The notes under the pieces were generated by a model. That model saw only the letters and a list, made by a program, of their open reading frames with translations. It ran no database searches and had not been told where the DNA came from. From Chlamydiota bacterium (lineage in GTDB: Bacteria > Auribacterota > JACPWU01): a stretch of DNA of 64,000 nt. Below are positions 8,922 to 18,216 of the stretch, in pieces. The stretch's first letter is position 1. Each line of letters opens with the position of its first letter. The stretch lies in contig JACOUC010000046.1 of NCBI GenBank assembly GCA_016178055.1, positions 17,153 to 81,152 on the forward strand. The letters are read 5' to 3'. Both the position numbers and the translations under genes were made by a program.

Positions 8922-9979
8922 TTTTCATCCCTTCCCTTCAAAATGCCTTCCAGAACCTTGACCAGTTTTACCATCTCCTGATGGACTCCAATGCTGATTC
9001 TTAAATATTCTCTTAATCGCGGACGGTTAAAATGCCGCACCAAAATCCTCTTTTCATAAAGACATTTATAAATTTCCAGAGCCGAAATTTGAGAATGTCG
9101 AACAAAAATAAAATTGGCCTGAGAGGGCAGCACTTTAAATTCTAACTTAATCAATTTCTGTGTCAGAAATTCCCTATCCCTTTTAATACGTCGAACCCCT
9201 TGTCTCATCCAATCCAAATCCTGAAGAGCTGCAACACCCGCTAATTGGCTCAATCGATTCATATTATAAGAATCCTTGACCTTCATCATCGCTTCAATGA
9301 TCTCAGGGTTTGAAATTGCAAATCCAATCCGTAGTCCACATAAAGAAAAAGATTTTGAAAGGGTACGTGTGATAATCACATTCTTGAATTTTTTCACAAA
9401 ATCCATGCAGTTTTCATCAGCAAAATCAGCATAGGCCTCATCAATCAGAACCATACCCTTTGCCTTTCTGCAAATGGCTTCCAATTTTTTCTTGTCAAAA
9501 GGACATCCTGTAGGTGAATTTGGATTGGTCATCAAAATCATTTTTGCGCCTTCTACTGGAAATTGATTTGGCAAATCAAAATTCTGATTCAGAGGGCATT
9601 TAATCACTTTTGCTTCTTGAAAATTTGCCAACACTTCATAGAGAATATAAGTTGGATCTGTAACGAGCATCTTATCGTTTTTCCCCACAGTCACCCGAAC
9701 AGCCATATTCAGAATTTCATCGGCTCCATTTCCAGCAATCACCCATTCGCGAGGCACCTTAAAAAGAGAAGCAATCTTATCCCGCAAAGAATCCGCCAAA
9801 GGATTAGGATAAAGTCTTAAGCTAGCTCCTATTCCCCTTCTAATGGCCTCTAACACACGAGGCGAAGGAGGATAAGGATTCTCATTGGTGTTTAACTTAA
9901 TAAATTTCTCCCCTTCTTTGGGCTGAAACCCAGGAACATAGGCTTCCATCTTTTCAATCGCAGAACGTATCAATTTCAT
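8918..9979 (-). CDS. hisC: Histidinol-phosphate aminotransferase
   Basis: This PLP-dependent fold-type I aminotransferase makes histidinol phosphate from imidazole acetol phosphate and glutamate. The PLP lysine is K209 in TRTLSKSFSLCGLR; other motifs are LNTNENPYPPSP, the AGNGADEI cofactor loop, NPNSPTG and IDEAYADF. At 353 residues the length is standard. It overlaps hisD and hisB by 4 bp each, showing tight translational coupling. Confidence 0.95.
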   Translation of the reverse strand: MKLIRSAIEKMEAYVPGFQPKEGEKFIKLNTNENPYPPSPRVLEAIRRGIGASLRLYPNPLADSLRDKIASLFKVPREWVIAGNGADEILNMAVRVTVGKNDKMLVTDPTYILYEVLANFQEAKVIKCPLNQNFDLPNQFPVEGAKMILMTNPNSPTGCPFDKKKLEAICRKAKGMVLIDEAYADFADENCMDFVKKFKNVIITRTLSKSFSLCGLRIGFAISNPEIIEAMMKVKDSYNMNRLSQLAGVAALQDLDWMRQGVRRIKRDREFLTQKLIKLEFKVLPSQANFIFVRHSQISALEIYKCLYEKRILVRHFNRPRLREYLRISIGVHQEMVKLVKVLEGILKGRDEK

Positions 9980-11256
9980 AAAAATCTTACCTCTGCCGAT
10001 TTTTGATGGGCATCAAGTCCCTCAAGGGTCGCAATGGATTGAATGACCTTGAGGTCCTTCGTTAAACTCTTCTGATCGTACTTTAAATAGCTCATCGATT
10101 TCAAAAAATCCCTTGAAGAAAGAGGAGAAAAGAATCTTGCTGTTCCCCCTGTGGGAAGCACATGACTCGGGCCCGCAACATAATCCCCAACCGGTTCAGG
10201 CGTCGAATCCCCTACAAAAATAGCCCCTGCGCTTCGCAGCTTCTGGATGAGCGATGAGGGCCTCCGACACAAAATTTCTAAATGTTCAGGTGCAATTTTA
10301 TTGGCCACTTCAACTGCTTCCTCAAGATTTTTAACCTTCACTGCATACCCCCGCTCGCGAATTGAAACTTCAGCCGTTTCTTTTCTTGTAAGCCTTTGAA
10401 TTTGTAAATGAATTTCTTGCTCAGTCGCCTCAATCAATTTCATGGATGGAGTCACCAAAAAAGTTTTGGCCATCACATCATGCTCTGCCTGAGCCAATAA
10501 ATCAGCAGCAACATGTTTTGGATTGGCCGAATCATCCGCAAGAATCAAAACCTCACTGGGCCCCGCAACCATGTCAATTCCGACTAAACCATAAACTTGA
10601 CGTTTGGCACTTGCGACATACTTATTTCCAGGACCCACAATTTTATCGACACGAGGCACTGTTTGCGTTCCAAACGCAAGCGCCCCAATCGCCTGAGCTC
10701 CCCCTAATTTATAGACATGACTCGCCCCCGTCAATCGGCAAGCCTCTAAAATATAGGGATTAATTTTTCCACTCTGATTAGGCGGTGTCGTCACAATGAT
10801 CTCTTTTACTCCCGCGACCTTGGCCGGAATCACCGTCATCACCACTGTAGAAATAAGAGGAGCCGTTCCGCCTGGGATATAGACTCCGACCCGATCCAAA
10901 GGTCTTACCAAAGAACCCAAGTGAATTTTTCCACCTGCTTTACCCGATGAGTAAGATTTAATCCAATCGTGATAGAGAAGATCTTTCTGGTACCTTCTCA
11001 CATTTTTAATCATCACAGCTAAAACACTTCTCACAGACTTTGAGACCTGAGTACCCGCTTGAATGAGTTCTTTTGATGAAACCTTAAACTCTTGAGCGTT
11101 TAACTCCACATGATCAAACTGTCGCTCAAAATCTATCAGAGCCTCGTCCCCTCTTAATCTAACTCCCTCAAGAATCTTGGAAACACTCTGTTCGACTTCT
11201 ATCGATAACGTGTTCCTCAGTAAATTCTTAAGTTCATTTTTGCTAACACGCTTCAT
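9976..11256 (-). CDS. hisD: Histidinol dehydrogenase
   Basis: HisD oxidises histidinol to histidine in two NAD-dependent steps and binds zinc. The 426-residue protein has the expected GGAQAIGALAFGT, VGPGNKYV, DMVAGPSEVLILAD and AEHDVMAK motifs. It is the first enzyme gene of the operon. The start ATG (11254-11256) lies at the end of a CCCACCACCTGCT repeat, so the purine-rich AGGTGGTGGG that stands in for a ribosome binding site is repeat sequence. A 46-codon ORF overlaps the start by ATGA, suggesting coupled translation. Confidence 0.95.
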   Translation of the reverse strand: MKRVSKNELKNLLRNTLSIEVEQSVSKILEGVRLRGDEALIDFERQFDHVELNAQEFKVSSKELIQAGTQVSKSVRSVLAVMIKNVRRYQKDLLYHDWIKSYSSGKAGGKIHLGSLVRPLDRVGVYIPGGTAPLISTVVMTVIPAKVAGVKEIIVTTPPNQSGKINPYILEACRLTGASHVYKLGGAQAIGALAFGTQTVPRVDKIVGPGNKYVASAKRQVYGLVGIDMVAGPSEVLILADDSANPKHVAADLLAQAEHDVMAKTFLVTPSMKLIEATEQEIHLQIQRLTRKETAEVSIRERGYAVKVKNLEEAVEVANKIAPEHLEILCRRPSSLIQKLRSAGAIFVGDSTPEPVGDYVAGPSHVLPTGGTARFFSPLSSRDFLKSMSYLKYDQKSLTKDLKVIQSIATLEGLDAHQKSAEVRFL

Positions 11257-11393
11257 CCCACCACCTGCTTGTGGCTCAATCCCACCACTTGCTGTGCCAC
11301 CAAAGTTTGATCCAATTTTTTCAAACTAGCCCAAAGCCCCAACAGCAAGTGGTGGGACAAAGAGCCAATGCCATACACCATGTTCATCGTCAT
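11253..11393 (-). CDS. Candidate 46-residue leader ORF coupled to hisD
   Basis: An ATG at 11393 with AAGGAAAAGG just upstream opens 46 codons whose TGA overlaps the hisD start as ATGA. The peptide reads MTMNMVYGIGSLSHHLLLGL at first and ends LSHKQVVG. It has three histidines, fewer than a classical his attenuator peptide, and it is partly encoded by the inner arms of a nested inverted repeat. It may only serve to bring ribosomes to hisD, whose own binding site is weak, or may be chance. The good ribosome site and exact overlap are the support. Confidence 0.4.
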   Translation of the reverse strand: MTMNMVYGIGSLSHHLLLGLWASLKKLDQTLVAQQVVGLSHKQVVG

Positions 11394-11455
11394 ACCTTTT
11401 CCTTACCCCCTTACCACAGCTAATCCGCGTTCCGCGGATCAGCAGGTGGTGGGAT
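11255..11455. repeat. Nested inverted repeat R9 (CCCACCACCTGCT family) upstream of hisD
   Basis: The outer arms ATCCCACCACCTGCT (11255-11269) and AGCAGGTGGTGGGAT (11441-11455) enclose inner arms CCCACCACTTGCTGT (11281-11295) and ACAGCAAGTGGTGGG (11342-11356). It fills the hisD-rnr gap, where 11257-11564 holds otherwise only the small leader ORF. The same family is found at 21824-21901, inside the giant gene, and at 34848-34915. Confidence 0.8.
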
Positions 11456-11564
11456 CATCTCTATCTCCTATAAAAAATCAAAGGGGTTCATTCTAACATA
11501 GAAAAGAACTGTGTAACCAAAATTTTAAGGACATCCACTTTCACATTTATGCTACGATTAAAGG

Positions 11565-13652
11565 GTGATTAATCCATCATCCATCTTAGACATACTTAAA
11601 GGAAATCCTGACTTTTCTCTTACCCTAAAAGAAATTAAATCCGCTCTCAAAGTACGTTCCAACGAAGTCCCTATTTTAAGACGTACTTTAAAACAGATGA
11701 CTCACCGAGGTCAACTCAATCAACCTAAAAAAGGGTTTTTCTCTCTTCCAACAGAGGCTAATGCCCTTCAAGGTATTTTGAGAATGAACCCCAAGGGCTT
11801 TGGCTTTGTTGAACTCATTGAAAAAGAAAATGAAGAAGACCTTTTTATCCACCGTGAAAACCTTTCTTCAGCCATACATGGGGATCTCGTTTCAGTTCAA
11901 ATCATCTCTGAAGAGCGACGTGAAGGACGGGTAAAAGAAATTATCCAAAGGGCTCATGAAGAAATGGTAGGAACGCTTGAAAAGGAGAAAAATTTCTTCT
12001 TTGTCGTCCCTGACAATCCAAAACTAATTTATGATGTGATCATTCCTCCCGAAGCCCTTCACCAAGCAAAAGCCGAAGACAAAGTCATCGTTCAAATCAC
12101 ACGCTGGCCTTCTCAAAACTTAGGGCCTCAAGGTAAAATTATCGAGGTTTTGGGTCGAGCCTCCGATCCCAAACTAGATTCTCTCTCGATTGCCAGAACA
12201 CAGGGTTTCGCCCTCAAGTTTCCTCCAGAAGTTGAGAAAGAATCGGATGAATGGAGTGACTCTATTCCTAAGAATGAATATTCATCCCGTTGGGATCTCA
12301 GACATCTTCAAACCTTGACCATTGATCCCATCGATGCAAGAGATTTTGACGATGCCATTTCAATCGAAAAATTGCATTCCGGATGGCGTCTAGGGATTCA
12401 TATTGCCGACGTTTCTTTTTATGCCCCGCCCAACTCGCTCATCGACAAAGAGGCTTTTGAACGGGGATGCACGGTCTATTTTAAGGACCGGGCCATTCGA
12501 ATGCTTCCAGAAAAACTCTCACGCCACATTTGTAGCCTTGAAGAGGGAAAAGACCGGCTGACCAAAACCGTTTTTGTGGAATTAGACCCGCACGGCAAAA
12601 TAACGGATTGGAAATTAGGGAAAAGCATCATCAACTCAAAAAAAAGATTTTCGTATGGCGAGGTGACAGAGGCCTTAAAAGAAAATCCGCCTCCTACATT
12701 TCCTAGCGAGTGGCTTCCTCTCTTAAAAGAATTAGAGAAGGCTACGAATATATTATTTCATCAACGCATGAATCAGGGAGCCCTCGAACTTGATATCCCA
12801 GAAATTGATATATTACAGGATCATGATGGCCATCCAACCGCCATTCATCTTATTTTGAAAGAACCTTCACATCGCCTGGTCGAAGAATGCATGCTTCTGG
12901 CCAATCATTTGATCGCCCGCTTCCTTATTGAAAAAAAACTTCCAGGCCTTTACAGAGTTCATCCTGCCCCTTCTCAAGCGGATCAGGAATCGTTTGTCAA
13001 ATTGACTCATTCATTTGGCATGATCCGAAAATTTCAATTTGAGACAAAATCTCTTCAAAATCTGGTCAAAGAATTTCATGGAAAACCAGCTTCAACCCTC
13101 ATTAATATTGCCCTTTTACGTTCCTTAAGGGTTGCCCATTACTCAGAAAAAAACCTAGGCCATTTTGCGCTTGCCTTGGAAGCCTATAGCCACTTCACCT
13201 CCCCCATTCGGCGTTATCCGGATCTTTGTGTCCATCAAGTTCTCGATGCTCATTTTTCACATCGAAATTTTCCCAAGGAAAAGGATTTTTCAAAAATGGC
13301 CTATCAATCCTCGCTGATGGAAAAAAAGGCGGATGAGGCCGAACGAGAATTTATTGAGATCAAGCGTTTGAGATTTTTAAACGATCGACTCGAAAAAGGT
13401 CATGCAAAGCCAAGCTCGGCTTTAATCAGCAACATTAAGGAATATGGCCTGGTCGTTGAAGACGAAGAAACATTGGCCCGAGGTTTTATTCACGTCTCAT
13501 CCATGAAAGATGATTATTACATTTTTGACCCTGAACGCTTAGTTCTCCAAGGCCGTAGAAGCAATAAACGCTTTAAAATAGGCGATCGTGTCCGCGTCAA
13601 GGTCAGCCATGTTGATCTAAAAAAGAAACAAGTAGACTTTAAATTGGCGTGA
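11565..13652 (+). CDS. rnr: Ribonuclease R (RNB-family 3'-5' exoribonuclease)
   Basis: RNase R degrades structured RNA processively from the 3' end. The 695-residue protein has an N-terminal winged-helix segment (about 1-60), cold-shock domains, the RNB catalytic core with IDPIDARDFDDAIS (around 254-267, the Mg-binding aspartates), the SHFTSPIRRYPDL motif and a C-terminal S1 domain (about 615-695). The start codon is GTG at 11565 with no clear ribosome site; a nearby ATG at 11549 is out of frame and stops at once. It converges on clpB with an 8-bp gap. Confidence 0.94.
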   Translation: MINPSSILDILKGNPDFSLTLKEIKSALKVRSNEVPILRRTLKQMTHRGQLNQPKKGFFSLPTEANALQGILRMNPKGFGFVELIEKENEEDLFIHRENLSSAIHGDLVSVQIISEERREGRVKEIIQRAHEEMVGTLEKEKNFFFVVPDNPKLIYDVIIPPEALHQAKAEDKVIVQITRWPSQNLGPQGKIIEVLGRASDPKLDSLSIARTQGFALKFPPEVEKESDEWSDSIPKNEYSSRWDLRHLQTLTIDPIDARDFDDAISIEKLHSGWRLGIHIADVSFYAPPNSLIDKEAFERGCTVYFKDRAIRMLPEKLSRHICSLEEGKDRLTKTVFVELDPHGKITDWKLGKSIINSKKRFSYGEVTEALKENPPPTFPSEWLPLLKELEKATNILFHQRMNQGALELDIPEIDILQDHDGHPTAIHLILKEPSHRLVEECMLLANHLIARFLIEKKLPGLYRVHPAPSQADQESFVKLTHSFGMIRKFQFETKSLQNLVKEFHGKPASTLINIALLRSLRVAHYSEKNLGHFALALEAYSHFTSPIRRYPDLCVHQVLDAHFSHRNFPKEKDFSKMAYQSSLMEKKADEAEREFIEIKRLRFLNDRLEKGHAKPSSALISNIKEYGLVVEDEETLARGFIHVSSMKDDYYIFDPERLVLQGRRSNKRFKIGDRVRVKVSHVDLKKKQVDFKLA

Positions 13653-13660
13653 AAAGATAA

Positions 13661-16246
13661 TTATTTTTTCTTAAATTCTATCTTCCCATTCTTATCCAGC
13701 GAAACCTTTAGTTTTTCCCCTTCCTTTACCTCGCCTTTCAAAATCTTTAAGGCCAAAGGATCCATCACCACCTGCTGAATCAATCTCTTTAAGGGTCTTG
13801 CCCCATAAACCGGGTCATAACCCTTTTCAGCAAGAAAGGCAACGACCTTAGAGTCAAATTCTAATTCAATTTTCTGACTCTCTAGACGGACTTTAAGAAG
13901 ACGTGTCTGAATTTCAGTAATCGCCGCCATGTGTTCTTGAGAAAGCAAATGAAAAACAATCGTCTCATCAATTCGATTTAGAAATTCAGGTCTGAATCTC
14001 TCTTTCAAGCTCTCCATCACAATTCTTTTAACTTCCTCATCAGAGGCACGATCTGATGCTTGAATGGTTTCACTTCCAATATTTGAAGTCATCACAAGAA
14101 CTGAATTCCTAAAATCAACGGTCCGCCCCTGCCCATCAGTTAATCTTCCATCATCCATAATTTGTAAGAGAATATTAAAAACATCCGCGTGAGCCTTTTC
14201 AATCTCATCAAAAAGAATCACACAATAAGGCCGCCTTCTCACCTTCTCGGTAAGATAGCCTCCTTCTTCATACCCGACATAACCAGGGGGAGCCCCGATC
14301 AAACGAGAAACGGAATGTTTTTCCATAAATTCAGACATATCAATTCTCAAAAGGGCGCTCTCATCATCAAAGAGAAATTGGGCCAAGGCCTTTGCAAGCT
14401 CGGTCTTTCCAACGCCGGTAGGCCCAAGAAACATAAACGTCCCCATCGGTCGATGAGGATCTTGAATCCCCGCTCTTGCCCTTCGAATCGCATTAGAAAT
14501 AGCCGCCAAGGCCTTATCTTGCCCCACCACCCGTTTTCTCAAACGATCTTCCATCGTGATCAATTTCTGTCGCTCAGTTTCCAGCATTCTATGGACAGGA
14601 ATTCCTGTCCATTTGGAAATGACTTCAGCAATATCTTCAGGCTCTACTTCTTCTTTAAGCATTTTGAGCGATTTTTGGAGTTGAGCAAGTTCATCATTTG
14701 CTTTTTGAAGATCCTTTTGAAATTGAGCCAGTGTTCCATAACGCAATGTTGCAACCTTTTCCAAATTTCCTTCACGTTCAGCCCTTATTTCTTCTGCTTT
14801 GATTCCTTCCATATCCGACTTGATTTTTCGAATCTTCTGAATCAACACTTTCTCTTTTTCCCAATGACTTTTCATTGAAAATAATTTTTTTTCGAGATCC
14901 TTTAACTCGTCATTAAGCTTTTGAAGTCTTTCTATAGAATGTTCATCCTTCTCCCTCTGAAGAGCCTGTTTTTCAATCTCTAACTGTATCTTCTTTCGCT
15001 CAACCTCATCCAGTTCTGTCGGAAGACTATCAATTTCAATTCTCAACTTCGAAGCCGCTTCATCAATTAAATCAATGGCCTTATCGGGTAATTGACGCCC
15101 CGTAATATAGCGATGACTCAAAACAGCCGCAGCCACAAGCGCCGCATCTTGAATTCGAACTCCATGATGGACCTCATAACGTTCTTTCAACCCCCGCAAA
15201 ATGCCCAGTGTATCTTCGACACTCGGCTCATTGATCAATACAGGTTGAAAACGCCTTTCAAGCGCCTTGTCTTTTTCAATATACTTGCGATATTCATCGA
15301 GGGTGGTCGCCCCAACACATTTGAGTTCTCCTCGAGCCAAGGCGGGCTTCAACATATTGGAGGCATCCACTGCCCCTTCCGCCGATCCTGCCCCAACCAA
15401 GGTATGAAGCTCATCAATGAATAAAATAATTTCTCCCGAAGCATCTTGAATTTCTTTGAGAAACGCCTTCAGACGATCTTCAAACTCTCCCCGATACTTG
15501 GCCCCTGCAATCATGGCCCCAAGATCCATGGCCAAAAGTCGTTTGTGTTTCAAAGACTCCGGAACATCGCCATTCACAATCCGAAGCGCCAGCCCTTCTG
15601 CAATCGCTGTTTTTCCCACCCCGGGATCTCCAATCAAAACGGGATTATTTTTGGTCCGACGGGAAAGGACTTGCACCACACGTCTAATCTCATCATCCCG
15701 CCCAATCACAGGATCCAACTTCGATCGACGCGCCAAATCCGTAAGATCTCTTGCATATTTGGAAAGGGATTGATATTTATCTTCTGGATTTTGATCCGTC
15801 ACGGAATGACTCCCCCTGACCTTAATCAAGGCCTGATAAAGATTATTTTTTTCAATCCCCTGTTTTTTCAACCAACGACCGATTTTTGAATCTGATTGAG
15901 TGATGGCAATCAATAAATGCTCTGTACTGACAAAGGCATCCTTTAAGCTTTTGGCCTCTTTAAGAGCCGTTTCAAGAACTTTCTGAAAATCGTTGGAAGG
16001 ATAAACTTGAGTTGAAGATCCGTAGGCCTTTGAAAATGAATTAAAAATTTCTTCTAAATGCTCTTTAACAACTGGGGTTCTCAGACCCACTGCTTCAAGT
16101 AAAGTTGGGACAATTCCTTCTTCTTGCTGAAGAAGAGCCCATAAAAGATGTTCCGGCTCACCTTGAGGATGTTGCCGGCTGACAGCCTCCTCTTGCGCTT
16201 GGGCCAAAGCACCTTGCGCCTTAAGTGTAAATTGATCCAGCTGCAT
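13661..16246 (-). CDS. clpB: ATP-dependent disaggregase ClpB
   Basis: ClpB is a hexameric AAA+ disaggregase that works with DnaK on heat-aggregated proteins. The 861-residue protein has the Clp N domain (1-145), a first AAA+ module with GDPGVGKTA (around 204-212), the long middle coiled coil (about 400-540, rich in K/E/L heptads) that separates ClpB from ClpA and ClpC, and a second AAA+ module with GPTGVGKTE (around 605-613) and pore loop GYVGYEEGG. The conserved start [18 protein letters not shown] supports 16246 rather than an upstream reading through the repeat. No CIRCE-like operator is visible in the short upstream gap. Confidence 0.96.
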   Translation of the reverse strand: MQLDQFTLKAQGALAQAQEEAVSRQHPQGEPEHLLWALLQQEEGIVPTLLEAVGLRTPVVKEHLEEIFNSFSKAYGSSTQVYPSNDFQKVLETALKEAKSLKDAFVSTEHLLIAITQSDSKIGRWLKKQGIEKNNLYQALIKVRGSHSVTDQNPEDKYQSLSKYARDLTDLARRSKLDPVIGRDDEIRRVVQVLSRRTKNNPVLIGDPGVGKTAIAEGLALRIVNGDVPESLKHKRLLAMDLGAMIAGAKYRGEFEDRLKAFLKEIQDASGEIILFIDELHTLVGAGSAEGAVDASNMLKPALARGELKCVGATTLDEYRKYIEKDKALERRFQPVLINEPSVEDTLGILRGLKERYEVHHGVRIQDAALVAAAVLSHRYITGRQLPDKAIDLIDEAASKLRIEIDSLPTELDEVERKKIQLEIEKQALQREKDEHSIERLQKLNDELKDLEKKLFSMKSHWEKEKVLIQKIRKIKSDMEGIKAEEIRAEREGNLEKVATLRYGTLAQFQKDLQKANDELAQLQKSLKMLKEEVEPEDIAEVISKWTGIPVHRMLETERQKLITMEDRLRKRVVGQDKALAAISNAIRRARAGIQDPHRPMGTFMFLGPTGVGKTELAKALAQFLFDDESALLRIDMSEFMEKHSVSRLIGAPPGYVGYEEGGYLTEKVRRRPYCVILFDEIEKAHADVFNILLQIMDDGRLTDGQGRTVDFRNSVLVMTSNIGSETIQASDRASDEEVKRIVMESLKERFRPEFLNRIDETIVFHLLSQEHMAAITEIQTRLLKVRLESQKIELEFDSKVVAFLAEKGYDPVYGARPLKRLIQQVVMDPLALKILKGEVKEGEKLKVSLDKNGKIEFKKK

Positions 16247-16255
16247 ATGCGAAAC

Positions 16256-16333
16256 CTCGGTCCTCGGTGATCAGTGATCAGTCTTCGCTTTCTGTAATCA
16301 TTTTTTTCGATCACCGATGACTGATCATCTATG
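16256..16333. repeat. Word-array inverted repeat (GTGATCA family) between manB and clpB
   Basis: CCTCGGTCCTCGGTGATCAG plus GTGATCAGTC on the left is answered by GATCACCGATGACTGATCAT on the right around a core containing CTTCGCTTTCTG. The right arm reaches the last codons of the phosphomannomutase gene. It belongs to the same architecture as the other word arrays but uses a different word. Confidence 0.7.
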
Positions 16334-17662
16334 ACCTGCTTTTATCATTCCCAAAATCTCACCTGACTTCTCTTTTAAGAGCTCCGGCGTTTTAGCCTCC
16401 ACATTGAGCCTTAAAAGAGGCTCCGTATTTGACTTTCGGAGATTAAACCACCAATCCTTAAATTCAATGGAAAGTCCATCCAGATGAAAAACACGTCCTC
16501 CACTAAACTTCTTTTCAATCTGACTCATTAAAGAATCAGGGTCCTTCACTTTTGAATTGAGTTCTCCCGTCGAGGCATATCGTTTGAGAGGCTTAATCCG
16601 GCTTGCAAAGGATTTCCCGTCTTTAGAAAGAACATTCAACATCATCACAAATGCAATCGCCGCACTGTCCGCAAAAAAGTTATCCCTGAAATAATAATGT
16701 CCTGAAAGCTCTCCCGCAAAAATTCCATTCGCCTCTCTCAAGGCTTGCTTAATGAAGGCATGCCCGACCCGGCACATCTGGGCTTTTCCCCCGTATTTTT
16801 CAATCTCCTCCTTCACAATCCAGCTAGAACGTAAATCGTAAAGAACCGTTTCCCCCGGATGACACTCAAGAAATTCTTTTGCAATCAGAGCGGTTGCAAC
16901 ATCCGCAGAAACAATTTTACCTTCATTGTCCACAAACATCACACGATCTGCATCTCCATCAAAAGCTGCCCCCAAATCCGCTTTATGTTCAAGGACCGCC
17001 TTTTGTAAATCCCGCATATTTTCAGGTTCTAGAGGATTTGCATCATGATGTGGAAATGTCCCATCCAGCTCAAAATAAAGGGGAATCACTTCACATGGGA
17101 AAAAATCTAAAAGCTTCGGGGCAATCAATCCACCCATTCCATTTCCTGCATCGACCACAATTTTTAATTTCTTAATCTTCTTCGCAAATTTAAGAACGTG
17201 CTGAACATAATCGTCAATCACATCCTTCGTATAAATCTTTCCCTTTTTAGGGGCTGGTTCTATTTTTTTGAGAAACTGCACTTTTTTCTCTATTTCAGCA
17301 ATCCCAGTCTTATAACTCACAGGATAAGCCCCCCACCGGCAAAGCTTGACCCCGTTATACTCTTTTGAATTATGACTTGCCGTAATCATCACCCCCCCAT
17401 CATACTGATAATGGGCTGTTGTAAAATTGATCATGGGTGTTGAAATAAGACCTACATCAATCACATCCACCCCTCCATCATTAAGACCTGAGGTTAGATG
17501 TTGAAAGAGAGAAAGAGATGAAGTACGCATATCCCTCCCCACGGCTACGGTTCCTTTTTCAAAAACTTTTGAGATTGCATATCCAATCTTATAAGCAATC
17601 TCCTCATTAATCTGAGTCGGATAAATGCCTCTGATATCATACGCCTTAAAAATACCTGCCAT
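16325..17662 (-). CDS. manB: Phosphomannomutase/phosphoglucomutase
   Basis: This enzyme interconverts hexose 1- and 6-phosphates through a phosphoserine, supplying sugar nucleotides for envelope polysaccharides. The 445-residue alpha-D-phosphohexomutase shows the active serine S96 in ITASHNSKEYNG, the metal loop DGDADR (235-240) and the phosphate-binding RKSNTEPLLRLN near the C-terminus; GMGG marks domain 2. It is of the bifunctional PMM/PGM type (AlgC/ManB group), so the exact sugar preference is not certain. It lies downstream of clpB on the same strand with a repeat in the gap. Confidence 0.9.
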   Translation of the reverse strand: MAGIFKAYDIRGIYPTQINEEIAYKIGYAISKVFEKGTVAVGRDMRTSSLSLFQHLTSGLNDGGVDVIDVGLISTPMINFTTAHYQYDGGVMITASHNSKEYNGVKLCRWGAYPVSYKTGIAEIEKKVQFLKKIEPAPKKGKIYTKDVIDDYVQHVLKFAKKIKKLKIVVDAGNGMGGLIAPKLLDFFPCEVIPLYFELDGTFPHHDANPLEPENMRDLQKAVLEHKADLGAAFDGDADRVMFVDNEGKIVSADVATALIAKEFLECHPGETVLYDLRSSWIVKEEIEKYGGKAQMCRVGHAFIKQALREANGIFAGELSGHYYFRDNFFADSAAIAFVMMLNVLSKDGKSFASRIKPLKRYASTGELNSKVKDPDSLMSQIEKKFSGGRVFHLDGLSIEFKDWWFNLRKSNTEPLLRLNVEAKTPELLKEKSGEILGMIKAGHR

Positions 17663-17771
17663 AACTTATTCCCCCCTAAGAATGTTCGGACAATATAGCA
17701 GGGTGAAGGGTCGAGGGTCAAGGGGTGAGCGAGATTTGTGTTCGTAGCAAGTCAAGATGTCCCCTTTTAGT

Positions 17772-17841
17772 AGCAAATGAATTGTCCCCTTGGAATGATT
17801 CACCCATGGGTGAATCATTCCAAGGGGACAATTCATTTGCT
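17772..17841. repeat. Perfect 70-bp palindrome
   Basis: Two 35-nt arms are exact reverse complements with no spacer, centred on CCCATGGG between 17806 and 17807. Each arm contains TTGTCCCCTTGGAATGATTC. A further TGTCCCC word lies just outside (17759-17765). The palindrome ends 23 bp before the promoter of cassette copy A. It would extrude as a long cruciform. Nothing in it is coding. Confidence 0.95.
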
Positions 17842-17864
17842 TATAACAAACCAGCCCATTTTGG

Positions 17865-17893
17865 TGGACATCATTTTTTAAACACGATATAGT
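17865..17893 (+). promoter_or_regulatory. Promoter of cassette A, probably giving a leaderless mRNA
   Basis: TGGACA (17865-17870), a 17-bp spacer and TATAGT (17888-17893) lie just 7 nt before the ATG at 17901. The same hexamers, 17-bp spacer and 7-nt distance recur ahead of cassette B (20533-20561), although the spacers differ. Transcription would start at or near the A of ATG. Confidence 0.7.
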
Positions 17894-17900
17894 GTAAGTG

Positions 17901-18110
17901 ATGGCCGAGAAAAAGTTTTTGAATGATAAGCGTAGAGACAACGTATTCAAGTTGTGTCTTAATTTGTCGAGTATCCTTTTCGCGGCAATGCTGGCGTCAG
18001 AATTCTTTGTAAAGTTCAATCTGACGGTAAGGATAACATTATTTGCAGTTCTTGCTGGACTCATGATACTTGGAATTGTGATCACGCCTGCTGAGAAAGG
18101 AGATAAATGA
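17901..18110 (+). CDS. Cassette A: small two-TM membrane protein
   Basis: This 69-residue protein has a charged N-terminus (MAEKKFLNDKRRDNVFK), then two hydrophobic stretches (about 18-40 and 44-62) and a short polar tail. It is a paralogue of the protein at 20569: shared features include NLSSILFAAMLASEFF versus DITKVMIAAIFANEFF and similar second helices ending in GIVITP or GILICP. I choose the ATG at 17901 rather than the GTG one codon earlier, because a promoter -10 box ends 7 nt upstream, which leaves no room for a ribosome binding site and implies leaderless translation. Function unknown; its size is holin- or DUF6722-like, but I make no such claim. Confidence 0.7.
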   Translation: MAEKKFLNDKRRDNVFKLCLNLSSILFAAMLASEFFVKFNLTVRITLFAVLAGLMILGIVITPAEKGDK

Positions 18111-18111
18111 T

Positions 18112-18216
18112 ATGGCGCTTGAAGCCTCTTTAGCAGTTTTGTTATTTTTTGTATTTGTCCTGATAATGCTGGGCGTTGACCACTACCGATCCAAGCATCA
18201 CCGACACGGACATTAA
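18112..18216 (+). CDS. Cassette A: 34-residue one-TM peptide with KHHRHGH tail
   Basis: The peptide is MALEASLAVLLFFVFVLIML followed by GVDHYRSKHHRHGH: one membrane helix and a basic, histidine-rich C-terminal tail. AAAGGAG (18096-18102) lies 9 nt upstream, and the gene follows the two-TM gene after 1 bp. The copy in cassette B (20774) keeps the D-x-YR-x-KHHRHGH tail while the helix sequence has diverged, a pattern expected of a real coding gene. The tail could bind metal or phospholipid head groups; this is speculation. Confidence 0.65.
   Translation: MALEASLAVLLFFVFVLIMLGVDHYRSKHHRHGH

Noticed and set aside
14189..15889. Long plus-strand ORFs opposite clpB
   Set aside because: Antisense shadows of a strongly conserved gene, with no ribosome sites or recognisable domains.
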